Part shown: piece after piece, positions 1 through 13,797 of the stretch
Numbering within the stretch: the first letter of the stretch is position 1
How the letters are laid out: every line of letters starts with the position of its first letter
Assembly: GCF_024713945.1 (NCBI RefSeq)
Contig: NC_134679.1
Span: 4,345,001-4,409,000, forward strand
DNA: 64,000 nucleotides
Source: Dermatophagoides farinae
Lineage: Eukaryota; Arthropoda; Arachnida; Sarcoptiformes; Pyroglyphidae
Direction of reading: 5' to 3'
Notes under the pieces: model-generated
Database searches by the model: none
Told to the model about the DNA's origin: nothing
What the model saw: the letters and a program-made list of their open reading frames with translations, nothing else
Position numbers and translations under genes: made by a program

Positions 1-3000
1 GTTTTTCTGTCTTGTTTGACTTATTCTTCTTTTAACTCTTCTATATATAATATATGATGATATGTCAATTCTAGTCAATATCAACGAATTGACAAGTTCC
101 ATAATTGACACATACTGAATCATTGAATAACAATTGAATGAATCCACTCAATCGCAGTCTTAGGTATTGAACCGAATTTCAGTTGTTTGACCAACTAATT
201 TGAAATTTCCAAAATCGAATCAAAATCCAGTTACATTCACAACACAATGAGTTCATAATCTAACCGTGTGTCAATTGTACATTGTTACGATTCTATCGGT
301 ATCTATGATCAACACCGTTGATAACATAGATTAGTTCATAGAAATCATCCAATGACTAGTTTGGTTCAGCATCAACTTAAAAAAGTATGTAATATGTCAA
401 CAGCAATAATAATGCAGAATATATATATTGTGTCTTGTTTCAATGCCATTTCCATTTGTTTTATGAGTAAATGGGCCTCTTTCGCACTTCAAACATGTCG
501 TTAGTATTGTCGACGTTAGTAAATGGCCCATCCTCATGATGGTTCCCTGTATATATTTCTTTTTATATATGTCGATGACATCCAGAGATTTTCATCATTT
601 ATCCATTGGTATCTCTCGTCCTATTTGCTTGATTGTCCGTTTCATGTTTGCAGTAAGCATTCTGCCAAATCAACCTAGAAAAGCAGTAGCCTATCTTTCG
701 ATTTTTGTCTGGTTTGTGTTATGTTTGGACAGTACTTTAGCCTGCCACGGTTGATTTTAATGCGGGCGCCATATGTTTGTATGCTTGATATCAATGATAT
801 TGCATTACAATGTTGTTGTTGAATTTAGGATTGTTAATGCTGTTTTTTGTTCGATAACAGCATGTTGGCTGACAATGGTGACAATGTTCATTTAGGGCTA
901 ACTCGACTATGATGATGATCGTGGCCGAAAATTGGATAGACAGATAGAGCTTAGTCTTGTTATGTTAGTCGATTGGCGCCCACCACCATTGTCATCATCA
1001 TCATCATCATCATGGCGACCATTTATGATCACGATTACATACGCACACACGTCCTTAATATGTTGAAGCTTTTCTCTTTAGAAGCCCTAAACATGTCATG
1101 TTCACTAATAGAACTAATAATAATACTTAGGCACTTTAGCTGTTCCAAATGGAACTACCAGCCAACTGCCATGTGGAAATACACAAAACGGGGCTCTTTT
1201 TATACGCGAATTCGCATGTTCATCCAATTTGTGTTATCAGTGTAGTGTTTACTTGAACACTTTAGAGAGAGCCAAAGCCAATTCGGTTGTTGGCCCAAAT
1301 GGTTTCCTTTTCTTTGTATGTGTGTTCCGACTCAACACCATTAGCTTGTTAAAACATTTTTTTTTGGCTATTTTGTCCAAAGGTGGTGGTATGAAAAGTT
1401 TCTTGTTCCATTCTGGCGTCATCAATTTGGATCGATTGCCTGCTTGTTTTCATTTCATTCATTTTTTTTTGTTCGTAGTATTTGGTATCATTCATTCAGT
1501 TTGTATAAAGTTTTTCGTTCCATTTGTTGTAAAGTTTCATGGAGTTTAGTGAAATCTAACAAAAATGACATGTTGAAATAGACAGATAGATAGCTGGAAG
1601 ACAAAAAAAAACTAAACATCCGAGGACTATTTAAAAGTCAATTCTGAAACGGACAAACAAACAAATGAACAACGACAAACTGCTATTATAATCATTGTAA
1701 AGTTTACAGAAATTTTATTTTAGTTTTGAGAAATCTATTCAGAATGTCAATGGACAATATTAATAAGAATGGAAAAAACTCTTTATCAATTGTGGTCACA
1801 TCACGGATTCTTCAAATCATCTTTTTCTTCCCAATATTCTAAATCTCATTTCATATTGCTCTCATTTCAATTTGAAGAAAGAATTTTCTCTCGTATTTCT
1901 GCAAGAAGAATTCAATTCTATACAACCTTGCGAAAGCATTCTCTGTCAACTTGAAAACTATTGCAAAATGGTTATGATTGTGTGTTTGTTGTATGAATGA
2001 ATATAAATCGATAAATAACATTGATTGATTATCGTATCGTGAATGCTTTTAAATCTATTGATTGTTGTCTTTTGTCAATCGCAAACACTAACCACATATA
2101 TGCACATAACCAGATATGAATAAAACTTTGAGATATTAAATTCAAATAGAGTGATAACAAATGTTGTGATGATGATGTTGATGCTTTTCGAAGGATACAT
2201 TTACACAATACAAGCTCTGCTACTGTCATTCGGCTACGCTTGGAGCAATTTTTTTTTCTATTCGTTCATTTACTTGCATGGATTTTTGTTTGAATGTCAT
2301 ATGCAGCCAACTATTGATTCAGTTCTTCTTTTTTGCTTGTTAGCTTTGCCAAATTGTTATTATTCAATTCTCTGGTTGAATGATAATGACAAGAATAATC
2401 ATATACACATACAGAGAGAGAGAGACGTTAAGAAACTTGAAACCATTTTTTTTATATGTATGTAGTCGTTTTTGTTGATGCATAGAGAAAATAGGCACCC
2501 TTTTTTTCTGTCTTTATCCACACGTTGTAATTATTTATAGAACTTAAGCCTCTAATATATATATAGTGATCTTTCCTGTATACTGCATGAAGTAAGAAAA
2601 TTTAAGGTAATGCTATCTACGATTTTTCTGAATAAATTGTTGATTATGGTAAATTATGTGAATGTCTTTAGTTTTTTTTTTGAGTTTTAAAGAATTTTCA
2701 CCCATTTGTCGTCATTCTTTAACACTATTATCATATACCCATTCCTATAATATGGGAAAATCGGACAATCAAGTATTATCATCATGATGACCACTTTTGA
2801 TATATGAGAGTACTTTTATTTTTAAGTATTCGATTCTACATTGGGCAATAGTTTTTTCTAGTGAAAAATTCTGAATCGTTAAATGTTATTCTAAATTTCT
2901 TTTGACAAAATTTGCATTAGAATTCAAACGTCAATACTAATATATAAAGAATAATAATATAGTCAGACCAAATTTTCAAAGTTGAAATTTGAATGACATT

Positions 3001-4631
3001 TTTTTTTGTTTAGTTTCAATTGATTTTTCGTTATCGTTTAAATTGTTTATCAACATATATCGTTTAATCATTTAATGTGCTTTATACCTTTATATAAATG
3101 AAACAATACAGTTTTTTTTATTCAATCTTTCTATGATCGTCATTCAACATTGACAATTTCGAAATATTTTTGCTGTCGTCAATCAAATGTGAACAGAATA
3201 TGATGGTTGACAGCGTTGTCAACGTTTTTTTAGATTTATTTGTTATCATGTCTATTGATCTGTTTATTTGCGTTTAATAACTACACACACACACACACAA
3301 ACAAACAAATACACACGTTAACTAGTTGATACCGACAAAATTCATTGGAAATGATAATGGTTACCCCACTTAGGTTAATGACTCGGAACTACATAGCTCC
3401 TTTTCTCACTCTCTGTTTGTTTTTAAATGATTTTGATTATTGTTGAAATTTGTTGTTTTTATTCTGATCTTGGAAAAAATTTTATTCCATTTGTATTTTT
3501 TCATTGCATTGAGGATATTCTTTGATTTTCATTTTTGCCATGTTGAATAAGATGATATATGATTAAAACATATACATACGCGATTGGAACGTCTTTGTTG
3601 GTGTCAGATTTTTTTTTTTTTTTGGCCTCGGCCTCATCATCGTCATAATCATCGCCTTCACTTTGATTTCATTTTTATTTCTTTCCCTTTTACGACCAAT
3701 GATCGAAATCAAAACTCAAACCACTGAGAGACACATACTTGTATTGAGTATCCATAAAATAATAGTTGTAGTCATAGTAAAAGTATCCTTATTTTTTTTC
3801 CTTTTCAATCATTTTTCTCAATTTTTCTCTCATCAATCGCCATGATGATGATGATCATCATCATGGCAATCCTTAGTGAATATCTTCAACTAACTAGTTT
3901 TTTCTCTCTTTCATATGTCCCTGTTTTTCATCTTTTCTGATTGTTAGTTTCGTCGTAATGCCATAATCATCATCTTCATCATCATCGGCGTCTTTGTCGT
4001 CGTCGTCGTCGTCATCGTCCTAGAACGAACAAATTTGATGCTGTATCTACTTGTTGAATCCTAAAGAGAGACATGGCGCAAATAAGCACGTATAAATCGT
4101 CATCTTATTGAATAGCCATCAAGTTAAGCGAAAAAAAAGAAATGAACGTAAATTTGCCATCAATCAAATCGAACAAGACACCTGAGACATTCAGACAACC
4201 ATATCTTTGAACGAAAATCATCTATCGGTTATACACAGTGACAACATTAATTCTTCTCATGTTTGTTCGTTTAATATTTGATGATGGCCATCATATTAAC
4301 AAAATGACCACAACAAATTCTTGGAACTTTTTCTTAAATCAATTTTTTCCTGTTTTGACAACAATGGATTCATTATCGTCATCAAGGATGTCAACTAGGA
4401 TAATGATAAAAATAATAATGAAATTATTATGATGACATCATCACATTGTGGTCGCCGTCTTTACCGACCTTACCATCGTTGATCGTACAGACAATAATGT
4501 CATCATATTGGTGTTGGTGGTCATTGTCATTATTGTTACTATTTTTGTTATTGTAAAAAAAATTTTGTGTTTTATTCGTATTTTATTTTTACTTAATCGA
4601 AATCAAAAATCCCAAAAATCAAACTACCATA
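1..4631. other. Upstream non-coding region, no supported gene
   Basis: No open frame here shows convincing composition, and there is no recognisable domain, tRNA or rRNA. The first ~1.5 kb is somewhat less AT-rich than the rest and could hold untranslated exons or a distal regulatory region of the downstream + strand gene, but no splice chain could be built. It contains a (TCA)n run at 992-1013 and a (CA)n run at 3283-3299. The longest frames (for example 1229-1549 +) are Phe/Leu-rich translations of T-rich DNA. Confidence 0.6.
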
Positions 4632-7600
4632 ATGCATACAAATTTATCAAGCTCGTCATCAACGGCTACATTTACTGCTGCTGCTACAATGTTAAACGGT
4701 AATACCGACTTCGGTAATGCGACATACATTGATAATAATTTCGGCAGAACAAGTTCATCATCCATGATGGATCCATTTGCTCGATCAATGGCTGTATCAG
4801 ACAACTCTTATTCATCATCGAATTTTCACAATTCACCATCTATGACAATGATGATGGATAATGCTCATCATCATCCGGTCAAGTTACGAAATTCATTAAT
4901 TAATCCCCGTTCTCATCATTCTAATCATCATTTTCCAGATCAATCAATTCGATCTTCATTGTCATCATCTTCTTCGTCAACATCTCTATCATCACCTTCA
5001 TCATCCATATTGAATAGTGATCATGCCAGTAATTATCACCATCAATCAGATAAATTTTCACAGGCATCTATAGCAGCTGCTGCTGCCCATCTAAGTCTAT
5101 TTAAACAATACAAACAACAACAAGTTACTAGTCCATCGTTCAATGAAAAAGGTGATACATTTGTATCCAGAGCCAAAATGGCCAATGTTGATTCCAGATT
5201 TATAGATGCGCACAATTCAACGACAAATGTGCACGCTTCTTTTCCGCAAACACAATCTCATATGGATTACCGATGCTCATCAATGGATGAATGATCTGAA
5301 TCCATTTACTATATCATCTCAATCTCAGTCCACATTAAACGAATTTATTGTAAATGATTTCCTTTCCTCTTCATCATTACTTTCCGATGAATTCGACAAT
5401 ACTGACTTTTCGCCTTTACTCGATAATATCAATACAAATCTTTCGTCAAACACTGGTGAAAATTCGAATGAATTTCATTCAAATATGACCAATGATAATC
5501 TTATTCTTCATTCGAAAAATGGATCAACAATGAACTCAAGGCCATATGAATCCACATCTATTGGATCGGTTTCATCGGCCGATATATCGTCACCATATTC
5601 AGTACCACAACCTAATTCGATCTCATCAATAGCCTCATCATCATCTACATCTTGTTCAGTGACACCGCCATCTATTATATCATCATCTTCACAAAATCAA
5701 ACTGCAAATAACTTTAGCCAAAAATCACATCTATCATCAACATTGATCAATAACAATAAATCTTCGCCAGTAACATCACCAATGACCAGTATTGGAAGTA
5801 TACCTGGCCGTTGTCAATCATCATCAACATCTAGTTGTCCATCCACTCCATATTCAGTTGGCACAACCAATCCCAATACGCCACAAACACAATCACAATA
5901 TGGTTCATCGATGAAATTGTTCAACAATGATGTTGATAGTCCAGCTCATTTGCCTCTTAATCCATTATTTATTCATGTTAAACATGAAGAAACATCGACA
6001 AATTCACCTTATTCTTTACAACAAACTCCTAATCGGAATCCTACAACAAGCATGTCGCAAAAAACATTGTCGATTAAGCATTCACCATCGACCTTGGATC
6101 TACAATCGGCAAACGCTATAGCAACGACCATCGATCCATTCATGCCAATGTCCAGTAACAATAGTAGCACAATTGTCGACAAATTTAATTTTGATGACGA
6201 TGATTGTGATAAACTATTGCAGAGCAATAGTTTTCCCAATAATAATAATAGAATCACTAACTATAATGCTGCATTATCTTCACGTATGGAAACACGTTTT
6301 AGTGGATTATCATCATATCTGGATGAAATGGCACAGATGAGTGCCCGACATCAACCAATGCAGCAACATCAGCAATCAACATCAACAACGGAATTATCAT
6401 ATCAACAATCAGACGTCAATAATCATAATGTGAATGATGATGGTCCTTCATGCAATATTAGAGGATCATATAATCCTATATCATCATTGGCAGCAGCTAC
6501 ATTGTCGTCTGATTCTCATGCCAACAATAATAAATCCCATAATCAATATTCGCCCTTATTAGATCCAAATCTAGTATTCGATCCAAAATTAGGTGAAATG
6601 CGTCAACGTAAAAAACGTGGTCGACCGAAAAAGAATTCTAATTCATCCAGTTCATCACCGCAATCATCATCATTGAACAGTTCATTAAATCAATCTCCCA
6701 TCGATCGTACAATGCCACAATCATTGTCATCGATAAGTTCTATGTATGATTGTTCATCGCCACCTACAACGACATTGACATACGATCAACGAAGTCGACA
6801 TCACGTTAATGAGGATGATGATGATAGATTTGAATTTTCATCATTGATGCAGCCTAAATTGCAGTCATCAATCTCTGGAAGTGATGATCTTAATTCATCT
6901 GCTTCCTTTTCAGGTAATTTTTTAAAGTTTATTTTGCTGTTTTTGATAAGTTAATTCCTTTTCTGACAGGTAACAAACAAGCTGTCGATCCATATGCTTT
7001 TCCAGGAAACTCAAATTCTTTGATGGATCAACGCTACCACATGTCAGATAGCCATTACAGTCTTCTAGCTAGTCATCATCATCATCATCATCAGCAAGCC
7101 TATTCGAATAAGACAGCTGGAATCGGCAAACGTCCTCGTGGTCGACCTCGTTTAAATGAAGCCACAAGTGCCAATAGCAACAATACTAATAGTAATAAGA
7201 ATGGTGAATCTAATTCCAAACATTCAATATCAAAATCATTGATTCAATCATTATTGGCTAAATCACCGTCATCATCATGCGGTAACAGCGTTGATAGCTT
7301 ATCATGGGCATCATTAATATCAAGAATACCCGGTCTAGATCATTCACTATCATCAACCTCGTTGTCATCGGCCACAACAGTTATGAAACGGGGCCGTGGT
7401 CGTCCAAAATCTATAAAAACAATACTAAAAGAAGCAAAAATGGCCGGTTTAGAGATTCCATCTGATGTAATTAAAGCATTGATGGTCAATCAACAACAAC
7501 GACAACGAGCTCATCATTCACACCAACAACACGAATCAACCAATTACTATTCCAATCAACATCATCATGAATCGAATCACCATCGACTTTCACATTCCGA

Positions 7601-10600
7601 ATCTTCTCAAAATCAACATCTACATCCTTCAACTTCTTTTCACCATCATCAATCGTATTCATGTCCAAACCAAAGTGAACGCGGGCTAATCCCTCAACAT
7701 GATCAAACAAATAACATTCAAAGTCATCGACCACAACCGCCTTTTTCCTATCATCAATATCAATCTAAGCAGCAGCAGCAATCATCATCATCATCATCAT
7801 GGATGGATCAACAACAACAAAATTCTTTTTCATCATTATCTGAAAATGTCATAGATAATTTCAATCATCATCAACAATCAATATTGGATGAGCAATATGT
7901 CCAACCAACACGTATCAACTCGCAGCATTCTAATGTGGCAATTACGGATTCAATGTTATTTTCAATGAACAATAATAATAACAATAAAATTATTGGACAA
8001 TGTGAGACTGAAATTGTTAAAAATCCATTCGATGATCTTGATGATCCATTACCGACAACGTCCTCTTCATCGAATCATTTATCGATTAAGTCGAATGATG
8101 ATGATGTGGAAAAGGTTGCACCTATCCGTATTTCATTAACAAAAAATTCAATGTTTCATTGTTCATCTGCGGCTACACAATCGATTTCAACGCAACAAGA
8201 ACAAGAATTGCAATCACAATTAATGAAACGAAAACGTTTGAATTTCTCTGCAAATCCACTGAGCGACAACGATGATGATAATGCTGTTTATTCAGGTGAT
8301 GATGATTCCAATGAAAGTTCCTATTCAACTCCATCAAGTTTCTATGATGATGATGATGATGATAGTTATGAAGATGATCGTGGATCATATGTGATAAACA
8401 AAAATGGTGGAAATAAACGGCGAAAACATCAACATAATGGTAATAATTTTCATTTTTTTATGTCTAAATCATCTTTGAATAACAGTATTCATACAGATAC
8501 CTCGAGAAAATCAAATCATTTCCTTAAACGTCAACAATATACGTTAACTGGCAAGCCAAAATTTACCGAATCAATAATGATGGATTGCCTAAATACAGCT
8601 TTAATCAACGATAATGATGATGATATCAATGATGAACTTTTCAATAATTTGGATTTCTATGAGATGATGATGATGATGATGATGATGATGATAACAGTGC
8701 TTTGAAAAAAATATCAAAAGAATCTCAAGAACAACAGCAAGAAGATACACCAAAATTACCCAAACTTTTACTGAAACGTTTGAATACTGATGATCATGGT
8801 TTTAAAATTATTCAAAATGATGATGAAATTGAAAAAGAAATTGAAATGAATAATAATCAAAAACCTAAATCGGAAACTGTAAAAAAATTAACCATTCGTC
8901 TTTCTACTAATGGTGAAGCAAGTATTGATCATGATGGGGATAATAGTGTTGAAAAGTTTATTTGTAATAAACAAGTCGAACAGATTTGTGACTCAAAAAC
9001 TGAGGATACACAAATTATTACAACTGATGTCAAATCTATCGATCAAATATCCGATGATAAAGATAATAACTGTTGTCATCAAGTCCTAGATCCCACAGAA
9101 GTTTTAGTTGATCATTCCAAACAACATGTTTTTGAAAATGATGATATTGATAATTCAACAACCGAAGCAGTGACTTCTAATCCTCTAACGTCTATTTTGA
9201 ATACAGAACCAGTGGATGAAAATCCATTATTTCGAACGCCATCACCACCCCCGGCATTCGATCATTCACTCATTAATTCGACCATTCATCCATCATCATT
9301 ATCATCATCATCTGCACACCAACATTTATCGTCAGTTGAATCAATATTACCAATAAATTGTTTGGATACAGCAAAACTTATATCCGATAATGAACAATTT
9401 TCAGCTATCAATTCTATCATGAATCTTGATGATTTTGAACGTACCGAATCACCATCGCAGGAAATTGAAATTAATCCATTGATTTCTAATCAATCAAAAA
9501 ATCTTGTTGATGATTCAAATAATTCAGACAATGTAAATGATCAAAATGAAGACAATTGTATTATAGGAACTCAAGAAGAAATCTCAGAACAGAGCACGGA
9601 TTTAATTAATAACAAAATTGAAAATATTTCAAAGTCTCCCAAAAATACAGAAATTGAAACAACTACTGAATCATTTGTTTTGCAAGAAGACCAAACTAAT
9701 GAAACCAATATCGAATTATCAGATGACAATGAAAACAATGCCGTAATGATTGTAACAGATTCATGTAAACAACAACAGCTCAATAAAGATTTGATAGATA
9801 CTGATGCATCTGAGGTGATACGACAGTTGGACATGAAAACGCTCCCACCAAATCCAACAGAAGAATCAATACCACTAACACCACATTCTTCGCCACAACA
9901 CATCCAATCTACTGCGAATTCTATTTTAATTCCAAATACTACTGCAAACACATCAACTGCATCAGTTTCAATGCCGACTCCGATTCAATCGATTCCACAA
10001 CAATTTACCGAACCGCAAATTAATTCTTTGAATATTCAACAACCACCGCTTGAACTACAACCAAATTTTCCACTGACAAGACCAGTTATGATTTCACAAA
10101 CATCAGTAACAAAACCTTTGCAGCAGCCTTTATTAAATTCAGTTCAAATTCAACATTCAAATCCTTCGAGTGTAATTCCCCCACATCAACAACAGCATCT
10201 ACAGCCACGATTGCCACTGTTCCAGTTGCCATCTAATTCTGCCATTCGATTGTTCACTCCTTCAGTGGATCCTCAAATTCAACATCCCCCATCGGTTCAT
10301 CCTCATCACAATGCCCGTCAGACTTTCTTATTCCAATCAGCCGGACAAAATTTAGGCTTTCATACACAAACACAACAGCCCCAATTCATGATTCGTAGCC
10401 CATTTATTCCTACACAACATCAACCATCTCTACAACATCCACAAATGATTAGAACACAAGCACCGAATGGTTCAACTATCAATCTTATTCTTCCTAATGC
10501 TAATGCACATAATCCTTATGGATACACCGCTCGGCCACCTCCTCAAGCTAGTGCTGCATTAATAAATCCAGCCTTTTCCAACTCAATCACTCAACCGATG

Positions 10601-12984
10601 TTTATTCGTAATGGTCCACGATTAATACCGGTTAATCCTGGTTTAATGAATACAATGCGAATTTTGGCACCTGGGCAGCCACTTCGACCTAATAATCAAA
10701 CATTTTTCACAATGGCCGCACCTATATCATCATCTCAACATTTAATGCAACAACAGCAGCAGCAACAAATTCGTCAACACCAACAACAAGTTTCTCTTCA
10801 ACAACAACAACAGCGTTTCACCTCCACACCTATATTTTTATCTTCGCCGATTACTAATCAAAAAGTCATTCTTGAATCCAAGCCACCACCAATGATCAAG
10901 GAAAAATTGGATCCTCCCAATCGACAGCTACCGATCAAAGATATTCTTACTGAAGCAATGGAAGAGATTAGATTTTACGACATTGATGATCAACCGGATA
11001 ATAATAGGAACCAACAGCCTAAAACACAACCGAAAATGCTAAATGTGACCAGTACTATACCATCACCATCAATCAATCCCAATAATCCTTCGTCACTAAT
11101 GTCTGCAATCATACCGCAGTCTTTGATCAGATCATCATCACAGGTTTCGTTTTTTTCTTATTTTTTCTCTATTATTATTACTAATCTATCTTCTTTTTAT
11201 TCTAGCCTTCAACATTAAATGCTCAACGTCAATCACTATCCCAAGAGGTCATGATAAATTCTGTGCCGATAAATCCTATTTCTTTTGCATCAGTTAATGA
11301 CCAGTCACAGCACCAACAAGTTGAAGTTCAATTGACCAACGATGATCTTGATCGGCTTTTTGATGATTTAGATTCTAGCTCTACTGTCGATCATTTTGAT
11401 CATAATGATCTTGGATTTTTAGAAGAAATTAGCCGATCCATCGAACCAATCAAACAAAAACCTTTACAGGCACTTTCTAATATAAGTGATTTTCAAGAAT
11501 CATCCTTAGCTTCAGAATTGGAATGCCGTCAGATTATTGATGTTATAATCGATTCGATTGAATCAAAAATTAACCAGAAGGAACCTACAACAGAAAAAAT
11601 TGATGAAATGAATATTAACTGTATTGTTAATGATATGCTTGGAACATTATCTATGCAAGAACAGATCAAATCAATGGATCTTCTTGGTTCTAACGAAATT
11701 ATCTTGCCCATGACCTTGCCTAATAATGAGTTTCATGATAATGATATTGTTCAGCCGCATGAAACACCAGATAAAAATGATGATAAACTTGAAATTACAC
11801 GGGAATTTTTCAAAATGGTTCCGCTTGTCGATTATGATTCGGATGATTCAGCCATAGTCATTGGTTCATGTCTAAATGATAGAAAATCGGAAAAATTAGT
11901 TGAAAAAATTGAAACCATTCGAATTTCTAATTCAGCTATTGTTTGTAATTCTACAGCATTGTCTTTACCTTCAAAATTCGATTGTATAAATCTTGATAAA
12001 TCCACATCAAAAAAATCGAAAGAAATTTATCACGATGAAGATAAATTATTGTTGAGCAAGCAATCATTGGAATTAGCATCAAATGATGAGGAAATGACAA
12101 CTCCTAATCAGAAATTTCTCCGTTTGTGTTCTAGTGATTTCAACCAATCAACGACAAAATTCGGTGACACATTAATAACCAATGATCTAGTAGCTGAATC
12201 AATTACCGCCACTAATGCTGCTATTATTGATCCTGGCAAAACTCTTCGAAATGAATGCATATCACCTGATCCACATCTACAATGTTCATCATCATCATCG
12301 CCATCATTTGTATCGTTTTCTAAAATTGAATCACCTGAAGATTCTGAATTAATCAAACACATGGATGATTGTCAAGATGAAATCAATTTCAGTAAATCAT
12401 CACCAGCTATGAAAAATGTACAACATCCAGATATAACATCATCAGTCATTGATGATGAAGAACATCATTATCATTGTGATAATCAGGATTGTGAACAAAA
12501 ATATAATGATAAAGATACCTGTTGTCTCCATTGTCATCATCATCATCATCATCATTTTGTTCTTCACCATCATCATTGTGACCATTATTATGAAAAAAAT
12601 TGTAAACGTACCAAAATTTCAGCTGCTAAAAATGATAAGGTAGATGTTTGTCATGGATGTTATCGTTCAATAATTCATGATGATAAAGATGATTTGAAAT
12701 CTCCAAAAACACCTACACTAGTTCAAACATTCAAGGAGCCATCGTCATCAACGAAAAGAAAATGTTGTACCCACGTTATACCTGCTACCACTGTATCCAT
12801 AAATGTTAATGCGGAAATCGTACTAAATTCTAACGTTAAAAATGCAACAACCATAATTCATATCAATCCTATGAATAATTCAAGTGATACTATTGCATAT
12901 ACTAAACGACCTGCGATCAATGAAAACGACCATGTCGATAAAGATGATGATTATGATGATAAAAATGATAGCAGAAAATCTTGA
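4632..12984 (+). CDS. Large Ser/Asn/Gln/His-rich protein with three AT-hooks (frame interrupted twice)
   Basis: Probable nuclear DNA-binding or chromatin-associated protein of about 2,740 residues; family not recognised. Segments: 4632 to about 5290 (frame 3), about 5293-6913 (frame 1), intron 6914-6969, 6970 to about 8662 (frame 3), about 8663-11143 (frame 2), intron 11144-11205, 11206-12984. Both introns are GT-AG and keep the frame. Three AT-hooks are visible: KKRGRPKK (about 6610-6633), KRPRGRPRL (about 7126-7152) and KRGRGRPKS (about 7386-7412). The rest is low complexity: Ser and Asn runs, His runs, acidic Asp runs near 8340, a Pro/Gln-rich stretch at 9980-10850, and a Cys/His cluster near 12470-12665. 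The chosen ATG has A at -3; further 5' exons are possible. The two frame changes may be assembly indels, a weak intron (first site only) or true lesions. AT-hooks and Gln-rich stretches occur in KMT2/ASH1-type proteins, but no SET or PHD domain is present, so no such name is given. Confidence 0.75.
6914..6969 (+). other. 56-nt intron of the AT-hook gene
   Basis: The donor is TCAG|GTAATT and the acceptor is CTGACAG|GTAAC. Splicing joins a split Gly codon and moves the reading from frame 1 (…SASFSG) to frame 3 (NKQAVDPYAF…). Without splicing the upstream frame stops at 6954. The length matches the other short introns in the window. Confidence 0.85.
8662..8692 (+). repeat. GAT trinucleotide repeat in coding sequence, site of a frame change
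   Basis: About ten GAT units. Read in the upstream frame they give poly-Met and then a stop at 8705. Read in the downstream frame they give poly-Asp leading into NSALKKISKES, which matches the acidic character of the protein. The downstream frame has a TGA at 8660-8662 directly before the repeat, so the switch must fall in or next to the repeat. No GT donor exists nearby to allow an intron. Confidence 0.8.
11144..11205 (+). other. 62-nt intron of the AT-hook gene
   Basis: Donor TCACAG|GTTTCG, acceptor TTTATTCTAG|CCTTC, with a T-rich tract before the acceptor. It is a phase 0 intron: …RSSSQ joins PSTLNAQRQS, switching from frame 2 to frame 1. Unspliced reading stops at 11218. Confidence 0.85.
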
Positions 12985-13797
12985 GAATCCTTATATATGT
13001 AAAAATAACTAATTTGAAATCTCATTGGAAGATCACCCAGATGACTCAAATATCGATAAACAAATGGTATGACAATACTTTGTTCGAATATATTTTGTCT
13101 CAGTGAAATAAATTTATATTTTGTTTTGAGTGTTGTGTTTATCTACATATATATTCTTTTCACCAATGGACATATCAAAAAAGCACAATTTTATCAAACA
13201 CATTTTTTTCTCTGTGCAATTTCAGAATCATCCTTAATGTATTCGATATTATCAAAGAGATGTATGACAATTTTATTTTCGAAATTTCCTATTCATCTTT
13301 CTTCCATTTTCTTTTTCTTTTTTTTTTGTTCATGTTATTTATTTCGGACATCATTATGTTTTGTTTTTTCCGTTTTTTTTTCTTTGTTTACTTATCTGAA
13401 CAATTTACATTCCACAAAATCATCTTTTTCAAATTGTCGAAATCTCAATTTATCGATTTCATTTAACTATAAATCAAATATTGTCGCTTTTATTACAAAT
13501 AATAAGAATGATCTATGATTTATATCTATATATATTATATATAACTATAAGTTACCTCTCAAATGTTTTTGTTTTTTTTTCTTTTTTTTTTGTTCAATAA
13601 GAGGATTATCAATATTATTATTATTATCACATATTATTAAATTTGACAAATAAATGATAAAATTTTAAAGTGATGACATAAATTGTCTTTTCTTAATCTT
13701 ATTTTTTTTCAGTGATCAACTAACTAATAATAATAATAAAAAAACTAAATTAAATTATGGAGATAGATTGAATAATCAAATTTTGATGATGATGTAT
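12985..13797. other. Convergent 3' intergenic region
   Basis: AT-rich interval between the stop of the + strand AT-hook gene and the stop of the - strand ABC transporter. It should hold both 3' untranslated regions. The open frames at 13069-13518 are Phe/Leu/Ser-rich translations of T tracts and are not treated as genes. Confidence 0.6.
13107..13112 (+). terminator. Candidate polyadenylation signal of the AT-hook gene
   Basis: AATAAA lies about 120 nt after the stop codon at 12984 and is followed by a GT-rich stretch (about 13119-13141), the usual arrangement of a hexamer plus downstream element. A further AATAAA lies near 13649. Confidence 0.5.

Noticed and set aside
1229-1549. 106-residue plus-strand frame
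   Set aside because: Phe/Leu/Val-rich composition expected from T-rich DNA, without a domain or splice context.
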